This document shows positions 1-8,420 of a stretch of 64,000 nucleotides of DNA, piece by piece. The notes under the pieces were generated by a model. It was not told the DNA's origin and did no database searches. It worked only from the letters and a program-made list of their open reading frames with translations. A program made the position numbers and the translations under genes. Each line of letters begins with the position of its first letter. Within the stretch, counting starts at the first letter, position 1. This stretch comes from Chroococcidiopsidaceae cyanobacterium YX2bin18. GTDB taxonomy: Bacteria; Cyanobacteriota; Cyanobacteriia; Cyanobacteriales; Chroococcidiopsidaceae. Where the stretch lies: positions 30,514 to 94,513 of the forward strand of contig JAUJND010000003.1 in the NCBI GenBank assembly GCA_030446505.1, in the 5' to 3' direction.

Positions 1-591
1 TACGACAAAGGCATAGCGATATAGCTGTACTGGAATGCCTTGAACTTGAGCTACATCTGGGTTAAGCGTTAACAAAATTTGCTGCCGCAGAGTTGATAGT
101 AAGAAAATGCTGCTACCTATAAGTACAAGCAGCGTCAAAATTAAATCTGTCACGTTAATAGCAAGAACATCCCCAAATAGCACTCCCATAAGATTGCCGC
201 GATATCCTGGGAGCAAGCTAGTCAAGAGTACACCAATCGCTAAAGCTCCTGAGAGGACAATACTGAGAATGCTATCGCTTGCCAAATCAGTTTGGTCAAT
301 TAAGTAGAGTACCACTAAGCCAAAAACTAAAGTAAAAGGCAATAACATTACGGTGGGATTTAGCTGTAGTAGAACACCCAAAGCAACGCCCACTAATGCT
401 GCATGACCAACGGCATGGCTAAAAAAAGATAGCTCTCGTAAGGTGACAAAACTACCGAGTAAGCCGCCAAGCAATCCCATTAGCACAGCACCCGCGATCG
501 CCCGTTGCATGAAAGGAAACTGTAGCAGTGTGACTAAATCGGTGCCATTAGTAACTGCTAGCCAACTGAAAGAGTAGTGATTACAATCCAT
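1..591 (-). CDS. Metal-ion (Zn/Mn) ABC transporter permease, 3' part beyond window
   Basis: Translating the minus strand from ATG at 591 gives an open frame of 197 codons that runs off the left edge. The product is a hydrophobic multi-span membrane protein. It matches the ABC-3 permease family (ZnuB/MntB/SitC type) by its N-terminal stretch (MQRAIAGAVLMGLLGGLLGS near residues 29-48), a FFSHAVGHAALVG segment typical of the family, and successive TM helices. It would form the inner-membrane channel for the ATPase encoded just upstream at 749-1534. The 157-base spacing between the two genes suggests one transcription unit. The substrate-binding protein is not in the window. The metal (Zn or Mn) cannot be decided from the permease alone. 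Confidence 0.88.
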   Translation of the reverse strand, partial: MDCNHYSFSWLAVTNGTDLVTLLQFPFMQRAIAGAVLMGLLGGLLGSFVTLRELSFFSHAVGHAALVGVALGVLLQLNPTVMLLPFTLVFGLVVLYLIDQTDLASDSILSIVLSGALAIGVLLTSLLPGYRGNLMGVLFGDVLAINVTDLILTLLVLIGSSIFLLSTLRQQILLTLNPDVAQVQGIPVQLYRYAFVV

Positions 592-748
592 GTTTGCTCA
601 AGTCGTAGCAACCCAAGCTATACCTGGGGAATAGATCATGTTATTGCAAAATGTGACCCACCTTTGAATAGTCAGTATTCTCTTGCAGGAAAACGGCGGA
701 AACTGCAATGACTTCGTAAACGTTAAAAACGTCATCATTGATAATTTT

Positions 749-1534
749 TTAGTGGTGATGGTGGTAGCGACTGAAAGCTGGACCATAGGTGGCTAAGAGG
801 TTTTGAGGGGAAAGAGCTATATCAGGTGTTCCGGTGCAGACTACAGTTTGGTTGAGACAGAGAACGCGATCACAATGGCGACTCACCATATCAATGTCAT
901 GGGATATCTGCAACACTGTCCAATCCTCCTCCCGCTTTAGTTGATTCAGCAAGGCATAAAAATCCGCCGCGCCTTGGATATCCACACCAGCAAAAGCTTC
1001 ATCCAGTAACAAAAATTTACGCGGCATCACTATACAATAAGCCAATAACACCCGCTTGAGTTCACCGCCGCTGAGGGTGCCGATTACTTGGTTCCGTAAC
1101 TGGTAAGCACCCACTCGTCGCAAAGCTTGGGCGATCGCAGCTTGTCCTATTCTCTCGCCTCCGGCTTGCCTTTTCACCCATCCTAGCCCTACTAATTCCG
1201 CAACTGAAATCGGAAAGCTCCGGTCAAAAATAAAATTTTGTGGCACATAGCCCAGTTGGTGACAAAGATGCCCCAATCGTTCGACTGGACGACCAAATAT
1301 TTCAATCTTGCCGCCTGTTCGCGGAATCAGATTTAGAATTGCTTGGATCAGAGTACTTTTACCCGCTCCATTTGGACCAACTACAGCTGTATCTGTTCCT
1401 GGTAATAATTCAAAGGAGACATCTCGAATAGCAAGATAACTGTTTCGGTACACTGTCAAACCCTCTACGTTAAGGATAGGGTGTTGAGTATTGTGTGCTG
1501 GGTATTGGGTTTTGGGTATTTCAGGAGTCATCAC
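749..1534 (-). CDS. Metal-ion ABC transporter ATP-binding protein (ZnuC/MntA-like)
   Basis: ABC ATPase of 261 residues that powers uptake of a divalent metal with the permease at 1-591. Walker A is GPNGAGKST (res 53-61), the signature is LSGGE (154-158), Walker B is FLLLDEA (174-180) and the switch histidine is in SHD (211-213). The first ~20 residues (res 6-19, rich in Q, P, H and N) come from a CCCAATAC/CAACACC-like short tandem repeat in the DNA. The conserved domain starts only near ILNVEGL, so the N-terminal tail may be a repeat insertion or the true start may lie further in. The protein ends in a run of four histidines, which could bind metal. A Zur-like palindrome lies about 325 bases upstream of the start. 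Confidence 0.9.
   Translation of the reverse strand: MMTPEIPKTQYPAHNTQHPILNVEGLTVYRNSYLAIRDVSFELLPGTDTAVVGPNGAGKSTLIQAILNLIPRTGGKIEIFGRPVERLGHLCHQLGYVPQNFIFDRSFPISVAELVGLGWVKRQAGGERIGQAAIAQALRRVGAYQLRNQVIGTLSGGELKRVLLAYCIVMPRKFLLLDEAFAGVDIQGAADFYALLNQLKREEDWTVLQISHDIDMVSRHCDRVLCLNQTVVCTGTPDIALSPQNLLATYGPAFSRYHHHH
1479..1518. repeat. Degenerate heptanucleotide-type repeat inside an ABC-ATPase N-terminus
   Basis: GGGTATTGGGTTTTGGGTATT-like short units (and their complement) sit in the first codons of the gene at 749-1534. They resemble the short tandemly repeated repetitive sequences common in filamentous cyanobacteria. They are translated into a low-complexity tail rich in proline, glutamine, asparagine and histidine. 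Confidence 0.5.
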
Positions 1535-2102
1535 AGTGCAGATTTGCTTTCATTACCGTGAAGTAATGCTGTAGTTTAGTAGATTCTTCTCAAAAATCTA
1601 AGGACGCAAAGTTAAGTTCCAATTAGCGTATCTCCCAGAAATTAATTGCAGCCTCAGCTATTTAGCAATACATCGGCAGTTACGACTACTTGCACATTTG
1701 CTCTTTGCTGCTTAATTTTCATGCACCAGTGTTCCCGGCAAAATCAAAATTTATACCTTTGTTAAATTTCCACCTACTACCTTAATCAACCAATAAATTT
1801 GCCCAAGCATCATCACTAATTTGTGCCGCAACAATTACTCTTGATTTTATACCTAAAATGAGAATCACTCTCATGTTAATCAGTCATTGCTTGTGATTGG
1901 CACTAAGAAGGCAATGTTAGTTTTGGAGGAAATATAGCAATACTTGGGCAAAAAAACAAAACCACTAGATTTTTGGATGCCCTAGTAGGGGATTGCTTTT
2001 GCAAGCAAGTAAAAGCTCTAATTCTTTATGAAGACTTTTCCCAGAAAACCTATAGATGAGAATTTTTGTGCTTTTGCTAGCTTTTATTAAACGCAACCTG
2101 TA
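1535..2102. other. Intergenic region, AT-rich, with Zur-like box
   Basis: 568 bases between the divergent metal-transport gene and a small plus-strand gene. Apart from the palindrome at 1858-1874, I see no gene, RNA or repeat that I can support. Confidence 0.5.
1858..1874. promoter_or_regulatory. Candidate Zur/Fur-family operator (7-1-7 palindrome)
   Basis: ATGAGAATCACTCTCAT is a near-perfect inverted repeat: TGAGAAT-C-ACTCTCA, one mismatch between the arms. The 7-1-7 layout is that of cyanobacterial Zur boxes (TGATAATNATTATCA, from memory). It lies upstream of the metal ABC transporter genes on the minus strand, as expected for zinc-repressed uptake. The distance to the ATG (about 325 bases) is long, so a long leader or another promoter may be involved. 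It could also be a Fur site. Confidence 0.45.
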
Positions 2103-2171
2103 ATGCGCCTAAGAATACAGCAGTGGCTCCTACAGTTTCAACAACCACTTCAGCACACCAGTGAAGTGTAA
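2103..2171 (+). CDS. Possible 22-residue leader ORF coupled to the next gene
   Basis: ATG at 2103 opens a frame of 22 residues (glutamine- and leucine-rich) whose TAA stop shares its last base with the ATG of the gene at 2171 (TAATG). This is the classic arrangement for translational coupling. The downstream gene has no clear ribosome-binding site of its own. It is too short to judge by composition and may be chance. Confidence 0.25.
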   Translation: MRLRIQQWLLQFQQPLQHTSEV

Positions 2172-2386
2172 TGGACAGTAATGTGGTGAAGCAGGTCGAA
2201 CACTACCAAAAGGCAACTACCCAACAGGAAAGAGATCAACTGTTGTACCAGATAGGGATCAGCGCCAAACTTTTTACTGTTAGAGAGCTAAATCAAGTTG
2301 TTGAGCGCGGTGGGAAACTCTTTGAGGGGCAGAGACAGCGGGTGCTTGGTTATATCGAGGTTTACTGTAACCTGGATTTGGACTGA
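2171..2386 (+). CDS. Small conserved-looking hypothetical protein, 71 aa
   Basis: Charged, predicted largely helical protein of 71 residues. It has no signal peptide, no TM segment and no motif I recognise. An in-frame TGA at 2162 fixes the start at ATG 2171. Codon use and amino-acid composition look like a real gene, and it stands alone between intergenic regions. I do not know the family. Confidence 0.6.
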   Translation: MDSNVVKQVEHYQKATTQQERDQLLYQIGISAKLFTVRELNQVVERGGKLFEGQRQRVLGYIEVYCNLDLD

Positions 2387-2687
2387 CAAGTGGTTTTATT
2401 CTCAATAGTTAGAGGTATTGGACAGCCTATTTTATATCCGTAGGTAGCAGTTCAAGATATTCGGAAGTTTAAAAGATGTGAAGAGGAGTAATCGCAAAAA
2501 GTTTGCACATATTTAAAGAAATTACTTAGAGGCTCCTCATTCCCAAGCTTAACTTGGGAGCAAGGAGCAGTAACTTAGACGCTATCTCAAAACTACTTTT
2601 TAGGGTGTAAAGATAAACTTGTGGTTCCTCTATCAGTAGGCAGGACGCTTACACATTTTGAGATAAGTTTTTAAAACTAAAACTTTC
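2387..2687. other. Intergenic region with inverted repeat
   Basis: 301 bases between convergent genes. It contains the inverted repeat described at 2574-2667 and a small inverted repeat, AAGCTTAACTTGGG, near 2547. No coding sequence is seen. Confidence 0.5.
2574..2667. repeat. MITE-like element or shared terminator: CTATCTCAAAA ... TTTTGAGATAA
   Basis: The arm CTATCTCAAAA (2582-2592) is the reverse complement of TTTTGAGATAA (2656-2666) with one mismatch, separated by about 63 bases. The left end, ACTTAGACGCTATCTCA, recurs almost exactly at 5392-5408 without a matching right arm. This suggests a small transposon-derived repeat rather than a simple terminator. Confidence 0.4.
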
Positions 2688-3569
2688 CTAGCGCCTTCTG
2701 CTACCGAAACTTCCAGAGCGACTTCTGCTTCCAGATGAGCGCCCACTGCCAAAACTTCCAGAAGATGGTCGTCTATAAGTACTGGATCTACCAGATCTTA
2801 AGGTACTAGAACCAAAGCCTGATCCTGTAGCACGACTACCTGTATTGATACGTGGCGTAGTGCGAGTCGTTGATTGACTAGGTGTTCTAATGCGTCCCGT
2901 GGTGCGTAAATTAGTCCGGCTATTTCTTACTGCTAAAGGCGGTGCATTGTAACGAGTTTGGTAGCGCTCAACTGCTTGCCCGTAAGAGCTACCATAGCCG
3001 CCATGACCCCTGAGTATAGACGCTCCTGGCTGATAAACAGGTGGCACATAATACTGAGGTCTAAACAGAAGACTACCAATTGCTTGACCCGCCAGATTAC
3101 CTGCTACTGCCCCAGCAAAGGGAGACCAAAAACTATTTTCCCGACGCACAACTACGGATTCTTGTTGCCCCGTTTGAGGATTTGTCTGTGCCTCAGTTAC
3201 AGCGTGGACGTACTCAATTTTAAAGTCTTCTGTTAGATATAAAATCGGCTGTCCGTTCTCCACTTTGAGATAACTTTTTTGACCAGCTTTGATTTCCTCA
3301 TCAGTCAAACGTGCCATCTGGACATTTGCCGCACGAAAGGTCGGAGGTGTCCCAGCTGGGGTATTGAGTAACATTAGGCTGTACTCGCCAGTGGCATCAT
3401 CATAAGTAGCCTGTTGTACTGGATACTGACCATCGCTTATTTGAGTAGGAGTAGCTACTGGTGCATTAACGTTCCTCGCTTGAGGGGTAGTTTCTTCAGG
3501 TCCCCCACAGGCAACAGTTGTCCAGCACAACGTTAGGGTTAAAAAAAGGATTGTGAATTTGCGGAACAT
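2688..3569 (-). CDS. Putative lipoprotein with Ser/Arg/Gly-rich C-terminus
   Basis: 293 residues. The N-terminus is a lipoprotein signal peptide: basic MFRK, a hydrophobic core, then a TVACG lipobox with the cysteine near residue 21. The middle (res ~50-150) has no recognised domain but contains a glycine/alanine-rich hydrophobic stretch (FAGAVAGNLAGQAIGSLLF). The last ~90 residues are low complexity (R, S, T, G), which suggests a disordered or surface-adhering tail. It probably sits in the outer or plasma membrane. No operon partner is evident. Confidence 0.75.
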   Translation of the reverse strand: MFRKFTILFLTLTLCWTTVACGGPEETTPQARNVNAPVATPTQISDGQYPVQQATYDDATGEYSLMLLNTPAGTPPTFRAANVQMARLTDEEIKAGQKSYLKVENGQPILYLTEDFKIEYVHAVTEAQTNPQTGQQESVVVRRENSFWSPFAGAVAGNLAGQAIGSLLFRPQYYVPPVYQPGASILRGHGGYGSSYGQAVERYQTRYNAPPLAVRNSRTNLRTTGRIRTPSQSTTRTTPRINTGSRATGSGFGSSTLRSGRSSTYRRPSSGSFGSGRSSGSRSRSGSFGSRRR

Positions 3570-3678
3570 GAACTTATAAACCGTTAATGAAAGTTCTCAT
3601 ACTATCCCCAGTTTAAGCTGACCGAGGTAGTGTCTGCTTGCTCCCTAAGAACGAGAGCGGCTAAACCCAGGCGTGCAA

Positions 3679-4281
3679 TTACAAGGGAACTAATTCTGGA
3701 AAATATTGCAACATCTGGTCATCAGTAAGTTCGTCACCCAACTGAGCTGGAGAGAAATGTACTTGAATTGCCCGCAATTTTTCTTGATAGTGCAGGTTAA
3801 TTATGGCTTTTAGTCCAGCCTTAAGGGCGCTGATATCTGCCAAATTATTTTCCAACTCCGGTACTTCTCCCTCAAAAGCTACCGTAATCATCACAATTAG
3901 GTTACGTGTTATTGGCAACGACAAAGGCTGATCTTTAGAGCCAGGGACATTTAGATCTGGTTCACTTAAGTAGCGTTGGGCAGAATCAGTGAATAATTCG
4001 TTGAAATAGTCACCAGCTTCGCCTTCGTTCCAAAATACGTCGCCTTCATTGGCAGCAGAGAGCCAGTAGGTATCATATTGCAGTAGACTTTGGCAAACTT
4101 CGACGAGTCCGAGTCCCAAAGCCTCCATGTCACCTTCAGAGTCGATAGCTTGCCGCGCCGCCCGATTTAAAACTCCTAAAAGTGGTGCAACTTCTTCTCC
4201 TGCTAAATGCAGAAACAGGCGACAGACTACAAAGCGAGTGCGGCCACTCACTTGATTAAAGCGATCGCGCCCTGAGGTCAT
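3679..4281 (-). CDS. DUF1517-type conserved cyanobacterial protein
   Basis: 200 residues, acidic, without a signal peptide or clear TM helix. The layout matches my recollection of the DUF1517 family: a helical N-terminal half (FVVCRLFLHLAGEEVAPLLG), then a TRNLIVMITVAFEG strand, an EKLRAIQVHFSPAQ strand and a closing LQYFPELVPL like the family's acidic, Pro-Leu-ending tail. Plant members act at the thylakoid in light acclimation. The role here is unknown. The N-terminal Gly/Ser-rich TM region of longer DUF1517 members is absent. It lies divergently from tyrA. Confidence 0.6.
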   Translation of the reverse strand: MTSGRDRFNQVSGRTRFVVCRLFLHLAGEEVAPLLGVLNRAARQAIDSEGDMEALGLGLVEVCQSLLQYDTYWLSAANEGDVFWNEGEAGDYFNELFTDSAQRYLSEPDLNVPGSKDQPLSLPITRNLIVMITVAFEGEVPELENNLADISALKAGLKAIINLHYQEKLRAIQVHFSPAQLGDELTDDQMLQYFPELVPL

Positions 4282-4383
4282 TTTTTTATCTCCAGAATGA
4301 GGCTACTGTATCTCTCAAATTTATAGTTGGAAAGAGCAAATGATTGTGTATGCGTCTAGGCAGAACTTATTTGAGTGACGATT

Positions 4384-5235
4384 ATGAATATTGGTATTGT
4401 AGGGCTGGGACTGATTGGCGGCTCGTTGGGGTTAGATTTGCGATCGCACGGATATCAAGTTTTTGGGTTCAGTCGGCGTGAACAAACTTGCCAACAAGCG
4501 ATTTCTCGTGGAGTAGTAGATCAAGCTAGTGTTGATCCGGCAATTTTAGCAGCAGTACAAGTAGTATTTATCTGTACACCTCTAGCGGCGATCTTTAACA
4601 CAGTAGAGCAGATAATTCCGCACCTATCTACAAATACAGTTTTAACTGATGTGGGTTCGGTCAAATCACCTATAGTAAAGGCGATTACGCCTATGTGGAC
4701 TAATTTCGTCGGTGGACATCCGATGGCTGGAACAGCAGACAGTGGACTTGCAGCTGCTCAACTTAATTTATTTGTGCTGAAGCCTTATGTCCTGACACCA
4801 GTAGCAACAACACCAACTCAAGCAGTAAGTATTGTAGAAAAAGTTGTGCGATCGCTAGGAGCTACTGTGTATTATTGTCGTCCTGATGAGCACGACCGAG
4901 CAGTAAGCTGGATTTCTCATTTACCAGTTATGGTGAGTGCTGGTTTGATCACTGCTTGTATGAACGAAAGTGATCTTAATGTTTTAGCATTAGCGCAAAA
5001 GTTAGCTAGTTCTGGATTTCGGGATACTAGCCGTGTCGGGGGCGGTAATCCTGAGTTGGGGGTAATGATGGCACGGTATAACAAAGAGGAATTGTTGCGA
5101 TCGCTGCATCAGTATCGCTATAGCTTAGAAGCACTGATTAACCTGATAGAGCAGGAAGATTGGATTTCTTTGGAGCAACAACTGAAGTCAACACATCTAG
5201 CACGACCTCATTTTTTAGAATCTGATCTGGGATAA
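4384..5235 (+). CDS. tyrA: Prephenate/arogenate dehydrogenase
   Basis: Oxidative decarboxylation step of tyrosine biosynthesis. In cyanobacteria it usually acts on arogenate with NADP. The N-terminal Rossmann motif is GLGLIGGSLG. The conserved HPMAGT motif, a substrate-binding/catalytic histidine region, lies near residue 110, and the helical C-terminal dimerisation domain follows. The length of 283 residues is normal. I chose ATG 4384 because it puts the Rossmann strand at the very N-terminus, as in relatives; an in-frame GTG at 4375 would add three residues. No ACT domain is present. Confidence 0.92.
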   Translation: MNIGIVGLGLIGGSLGLDLRSHGYQVFGFSRREQTCQQAISRGVVDQASVDPAILAAVQVVFICTPLAAIFNTVEQIIPHLSTNTVLTDVGSVKSPIVKAITPMWTNFVGGHPMAGTADSGLAAAQLNLFVLKPYVLTPVATTPTQAVSIVEKVVRSLGATVYYCRPDEHDRAVSWISHLPVMVSAGLITACMNESDLNVLALAQKLASSGFRDTSRVGGGNPELGVMMARYNKEELLRSLHQYRYSLEALINLIEQEDWISLEQQLKSTHLARPHFLESDLG

Positions 5236-5682
5236 GCTGTCAGGGCAGCACGTTAAATCATTATTGCTTACATACCATCAGCAAAAGTAAAACATTTAAA
5301 CTTCAATTAATCTCCGTGAAACAACTGATTTACTGATTAGCTTAATTCAAGGATACTGTAATAAATAGTCAGCTTAATTTGGCAACAATCTACTTAGACG
5401 CTATCTCAGAACTAGTTTCTAGCTTGTGATATAGGCTTTTAGCATTATAAATTTATAAATATTAAACTCCCAATGCTAGATGTGTTATTGGCTACTGTTT
5501 AGTAGCGATAGATATCATAGCTTAATGATTATATAAGACAAAATTTAATTGCTTAGCGTTTAGCTATACAATGTATTCAAAATGTAAATAAATATTCCAG
5601 CAATTTTTTCAGGAGATATTCCTCTTAAACTCGAAGCCTACTTTCTTTGGTGAGGTTTCAGATTAACTTTGTTAATAATTCA
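5236..5682. other. Intergenic region with partial repeat
   Basis: About 410-450 bases, AT-rich. It carries the second copy of the ACTTAGACGCTATCTCA repeat end (5392-5408) and an AGGAGA sequence near 5610. No gene is seen; it presumably contains the promoter of the HD-GYP gene. Confidence 0.5.
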
Positions 5683-6687
5683 ATGACTTATACATTGCCC
5701 AAACCAAATTCTCTCTTGAACGGCTTTGATGCAGATCCGCCGAAAATCTTGGTGGTTGACGATCATTGCGCTAGTCGGATGACAGCGGTTGCACTTTTAG
5801 CAGTAGAAGGGTATGAAGTTTTAGAGGCAGACAGTGGTTTGGTGGCGTTAGAACTAGTAATGAAACGCCAACTAGATTTAATCCTGCTAGATGTGATGAT
5901 GCCGGAAATGGATGGTTTTGAAGTCTGCCGCCAGTTGAAGCAGGATAACCAAACCAGGTTAATTCCGGTAATTTTTATTACAGCCTTAAATGATCGGCGA
6001 TCGCGAATTCTGGGTATTGAAGCTGGGGGAGACGACTTTCTCACCAAACCTTTTGACATTATAGAATTAACAGCTCGTGTTAAGTCACTTGTGCGCCAGA
6101 AGCGTCTAAATGAAGACTTAGATCACACTGAACAAGTACTTTTTTCGATCGCCTCGGCAATTGAAAGTCGTGATCCCAATACTGGTGATCACTGTGAACG
6201 GTTAGTGATGCTAGGTAAAGCTTTTGGTGAATATCTGAATTTAACCCGCGCCGAAATGCGAAATTTGCAATGGGGCAGCTATCTCCACGATATTGGCAAA
6301 GTTGGTATTCCTGACGCAGTGCTGCTCAAAAGTGGAAAATTTACACCCCAAGAGTGGGAAATTATGCAGCAGCACGTTGTTATTGGCGAGAAGATTTGTC
6401 AACCTTTGCAGACAATGCGGGGAGTTATCCCGCTCATCCGCCATCATCACGAGCGCTGGGATGGCTCTGGCTACCCCTATGGACTAGCAGGTGATCAGAT
6501 TCCGTACCTAGCTCAGATATTTCAGATGATTGATATTTATGATGCCTTAACAAGTGAACGTCCATACAAAAGGGCGCTGACTCCAGAAGGAGCATTAGTT
6601 GTAATGGCTGAAGAAACAGCAAAAGGTTGGCGCAATCCTAAGTTGCTCCAGCAATTTACTGAATTTGTGCGTTTCAGTCAAACTTAG
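5683..6687 (+). CDS. Response regulator with HD-GYP phosphodiesterase domain
   Basis: An N-terminal receiver domain (acidic pocket in ILVVDDH, phospho-acceptor Asp in LILLDVMMPEMDGFE, signalling Lys in FLTKPFD) is followed by an HD-GYP domain: HDIGKVGIP for the HD pair, then HHHERWDGSGYPYGL for the GYP motif. Such proteins degrade cyclic di-GMP when phosphorylated by a histidine kinase. No partner kinase is adjacent. ATG 5683 is preferred. An in-frame TTG at 5647 adds 12 residues and lies about 30 bases after an AGGAGA, so the start is uncertain. The key residues of both domains look intact. Confidence 0.9.
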   Translation: MTYTLPKPNSLLNGFDADPPKILVVDDHCASRMTAVALLAVEGYEVLEADSGLVALELVMKRQLDLILLDVMMPEMDGFEVCRQLKQDNQTRLIPVIFITALNDRRSRILGIEAGGDDFLTKPFDIIELTARVKSLVRQKRLNEDLDHTEQVLFSIASAIESRDPNTGDHCERLVMLGKAFGEYLNLTRAEMRNLQWGSYLHDIGKVGIPDAVLLKSGKFTPQEWEIMQQHVVIGEKICQPLQTMRGVIPLIRHHHERWDGSGYPYGLAGDQIPYLAQIFQMIDIYDALTSERPYKRALTPEGALVVMAEETAKGWRNPKLLQQFTEFVRFSQT

Positions 6688-6771
6688 ACATCACAAGTTA
6701 AAAAACTTTCGATTCTGGTTCAGCGTTTATCATTTATTCTTTTAGCTGAAGCTGATAGATGATAAGTAAAC

Positions 6772-8154
6772 ATGGTAGCGGTAGCAATTTTAGCGGCTGG
6801 ACGCGGAACTCGAATGAAATCGTCTCTGCCTAAGGTAATCCATTCCTTGGGGGGGCGATCGCTCGTCGAACGAGTCCTTCAGAGTTTAACTTCGATTTCT
6901 CCTTTAACCCGATGTCTAGTTATTATTGGATATCAAGCTGAACAAGTAAAACTAGCCCTTTCGCGTAGACACGAAGCATCTGACTTGCCTTCTTTGGAGT
7001 TTGTAGAACAGACTGAGCAACTAGGAACAGGTCATGCCATCCAACAATTACTCCCTCACCTGGAAGGCTTCACGGGGGATCTATTGGTGTTAAACGGTGA
7101 TGTACCCTTATTACGACCGGGAACCCTAAAGCAGATGTTGAGCATTCACCAAGAGCATCAAAATGCTGCCACAATCCTCACAGCCCAGTTACCTAATCCC
7201 CAAGGCTACGGACGCGTATTTTGTGACGGTCAAAATCTTATTCAGCAAATTGTTGAAGACCGAGACTGTACTGACGCGCAAAAACAAAATCGCCGCATTA
7301 ACGCTGGGATTTATTGCTTCCGTTGGCTTGATTTGGCTGCTGTGCTGCCACTACTTCAACCTAACAATGACCAGCAGGAATATTACTTAACGGATGTGGT
7401 AAACCAGCTAGAACCAGTAATGGCTGTTGATGTTGAAGATTACCAGGAAATTTTGGGGATCAATGATCGCCAACAATTGGCAACAGCATCCGAGATTTTG
7501 CAAAAGCGGGTGAAGTCAGATTGGATGGCTGCGGGTGTAACACTGATTGATCCTGCTAGTATCACGATTGATGACACGGTGCAGTTGCAACCGGATGTAA
7601 TTATTGAACCCCAAACGCATCTGCGCGGAAATACAGTGATCCGCTCAGGAAGTCATATTGGACCAGGCAGCTTAATTGAAAATAGCCAGATCGGTGAAAA
7701 TGTAACGGTGCTGTATTCCGTGGTGAGAAACAGTATTGTGCAAACGGGAACTGAAGTTGGCCCTTATGCCCATTTGCGAGGTCAGGCAGAAGTGGGTACT
7801 GATTGTCGTGTGGGGAATTTTGTAGAGTTGAAAAATACTAAACTTGGTGCGGAAACGAAGGTCGTTCATTTGTCTTATTTGGGAGATGCTACCGTGGGCG
7901 ATCGCGTTAATATCGGTGCGGGTACGATTACGGCTAACTACGACGGTGTGAACAAACATCCTACCCAAATAGGTGATCGCACTAAAACAGGTGCCAATAG
8001 CACTTTGGTAGCACCTTTAACCCTAGGCGCTGATGTCACGATTGCAGCTGGCTCTGTAGTTACAGAAAATGTAGCGGATGATTGCTTAGTGATTGCGCGA
8101 TCGCGTCAAGTTGTTAAACCAGGTTGGCGCTTAAAATCTACGCAGGAACTCTAG
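6772..8154 (+). CDS. glmU: Bifunctional GlcNAc-1-P uridyltransferase / glucosamine-1-P acetyltransferase
   Basis: Makes UDP-GlcNAc for peptidoglycan and glycans. The N-terminal nucleotidyltransferase domain starts with [24 protein letters not shown] carries the metal-binding Asp, and the domain runs to about residue 230. The C-terminal left-handed beta helix has hexapeptide repeats ([22 protein letters not shown]), and [10 protein letters not shown] holds the catalytic histidine region. At 460 residues it is full length. A single gene flanked by the HD-GYP gene and a YnfA pseudogene. Confidence 0.96.
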   Translation: MVAVAILAAGRGTRMKSSLPKVIHSLGGRSLVERVLQSLTSISPLTRCLVIIGYQAEQVKLALSRRHEASDLPSLEFVEQTEQLGTGHAIQQLLPHLEGFTGDLLVLNGDVPLLRPGTLKQMLSIHQEHQNAATILTAQLPNPQGYGRVFCDGQNLIQQIVEDRDCTDAQKQNRRINAGIYCFRWLDLAAVLPLLQPNNDQQEYYLTDVVNQLEPVMAVDVEDYQEILGINDRQQLATASEILQKRVKSDWMAAGVTLIDPASITIDDTVQLQPDVIIEPQTHLRGNTVIRSGSHIGPGSLIENSQIGENVTVLYSVVRNSIVQTGTEVGPYAHLRGQAEVGTDCRVGNFVELKNTKLGAETKVVHLSYLGDATVGDRVNIGAGTITANYDGVNKHPTQIGDRTKTGANSTLVAPLTLGADVTIAAGSVVTENVADDCLVIARSRQVVKPGWRLKSTQEL

Positions 8155-8420
8155 ATGCAAGTTGCTAAATCTTTGTTCTAGTTCGTTGTAGCTAGCGCTG
8201 ATGCGAAATTTGTGCAGGACACCTGGATGGCTTTAGTTGCGGAAACGGAGTATTTGGTTAGCTGTTGTTGGCGCGGTACTCCTCATACTTTATGGAATCC
8301 CAACACTGCAACCAGCAAATTTTGGGCGGGTTTACACAGCTTATGCAGGTGTTTTGATTCCTTGTTTCGATTCTTTGGGGCTAGCAAGAGGTTACAAATG
8401 CTTATATACAACCTGTTAGC
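8155..8420 (+). pseudogene. UPF0060 / YnfA-family small membrane protein, decayed
   Basis: From ATG 8155 the translation begins MQVAKSLF, stops, then continues FVVA. After frameshifts it gives [20 protein letters not shown] and [18 protein letters not shown], which is the diagnostic UPF0060 core. The expected CEIGGGYLVWLW segment is recognisable only as corrupted DNA around 8200-8235. The C-terminal helix is missing or scrambled where the convergent peptidase gene ends. This is an eroded gene, not a coding ORF, although short frames (60 and 102 aa) cross it. Confidence 0.75.
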
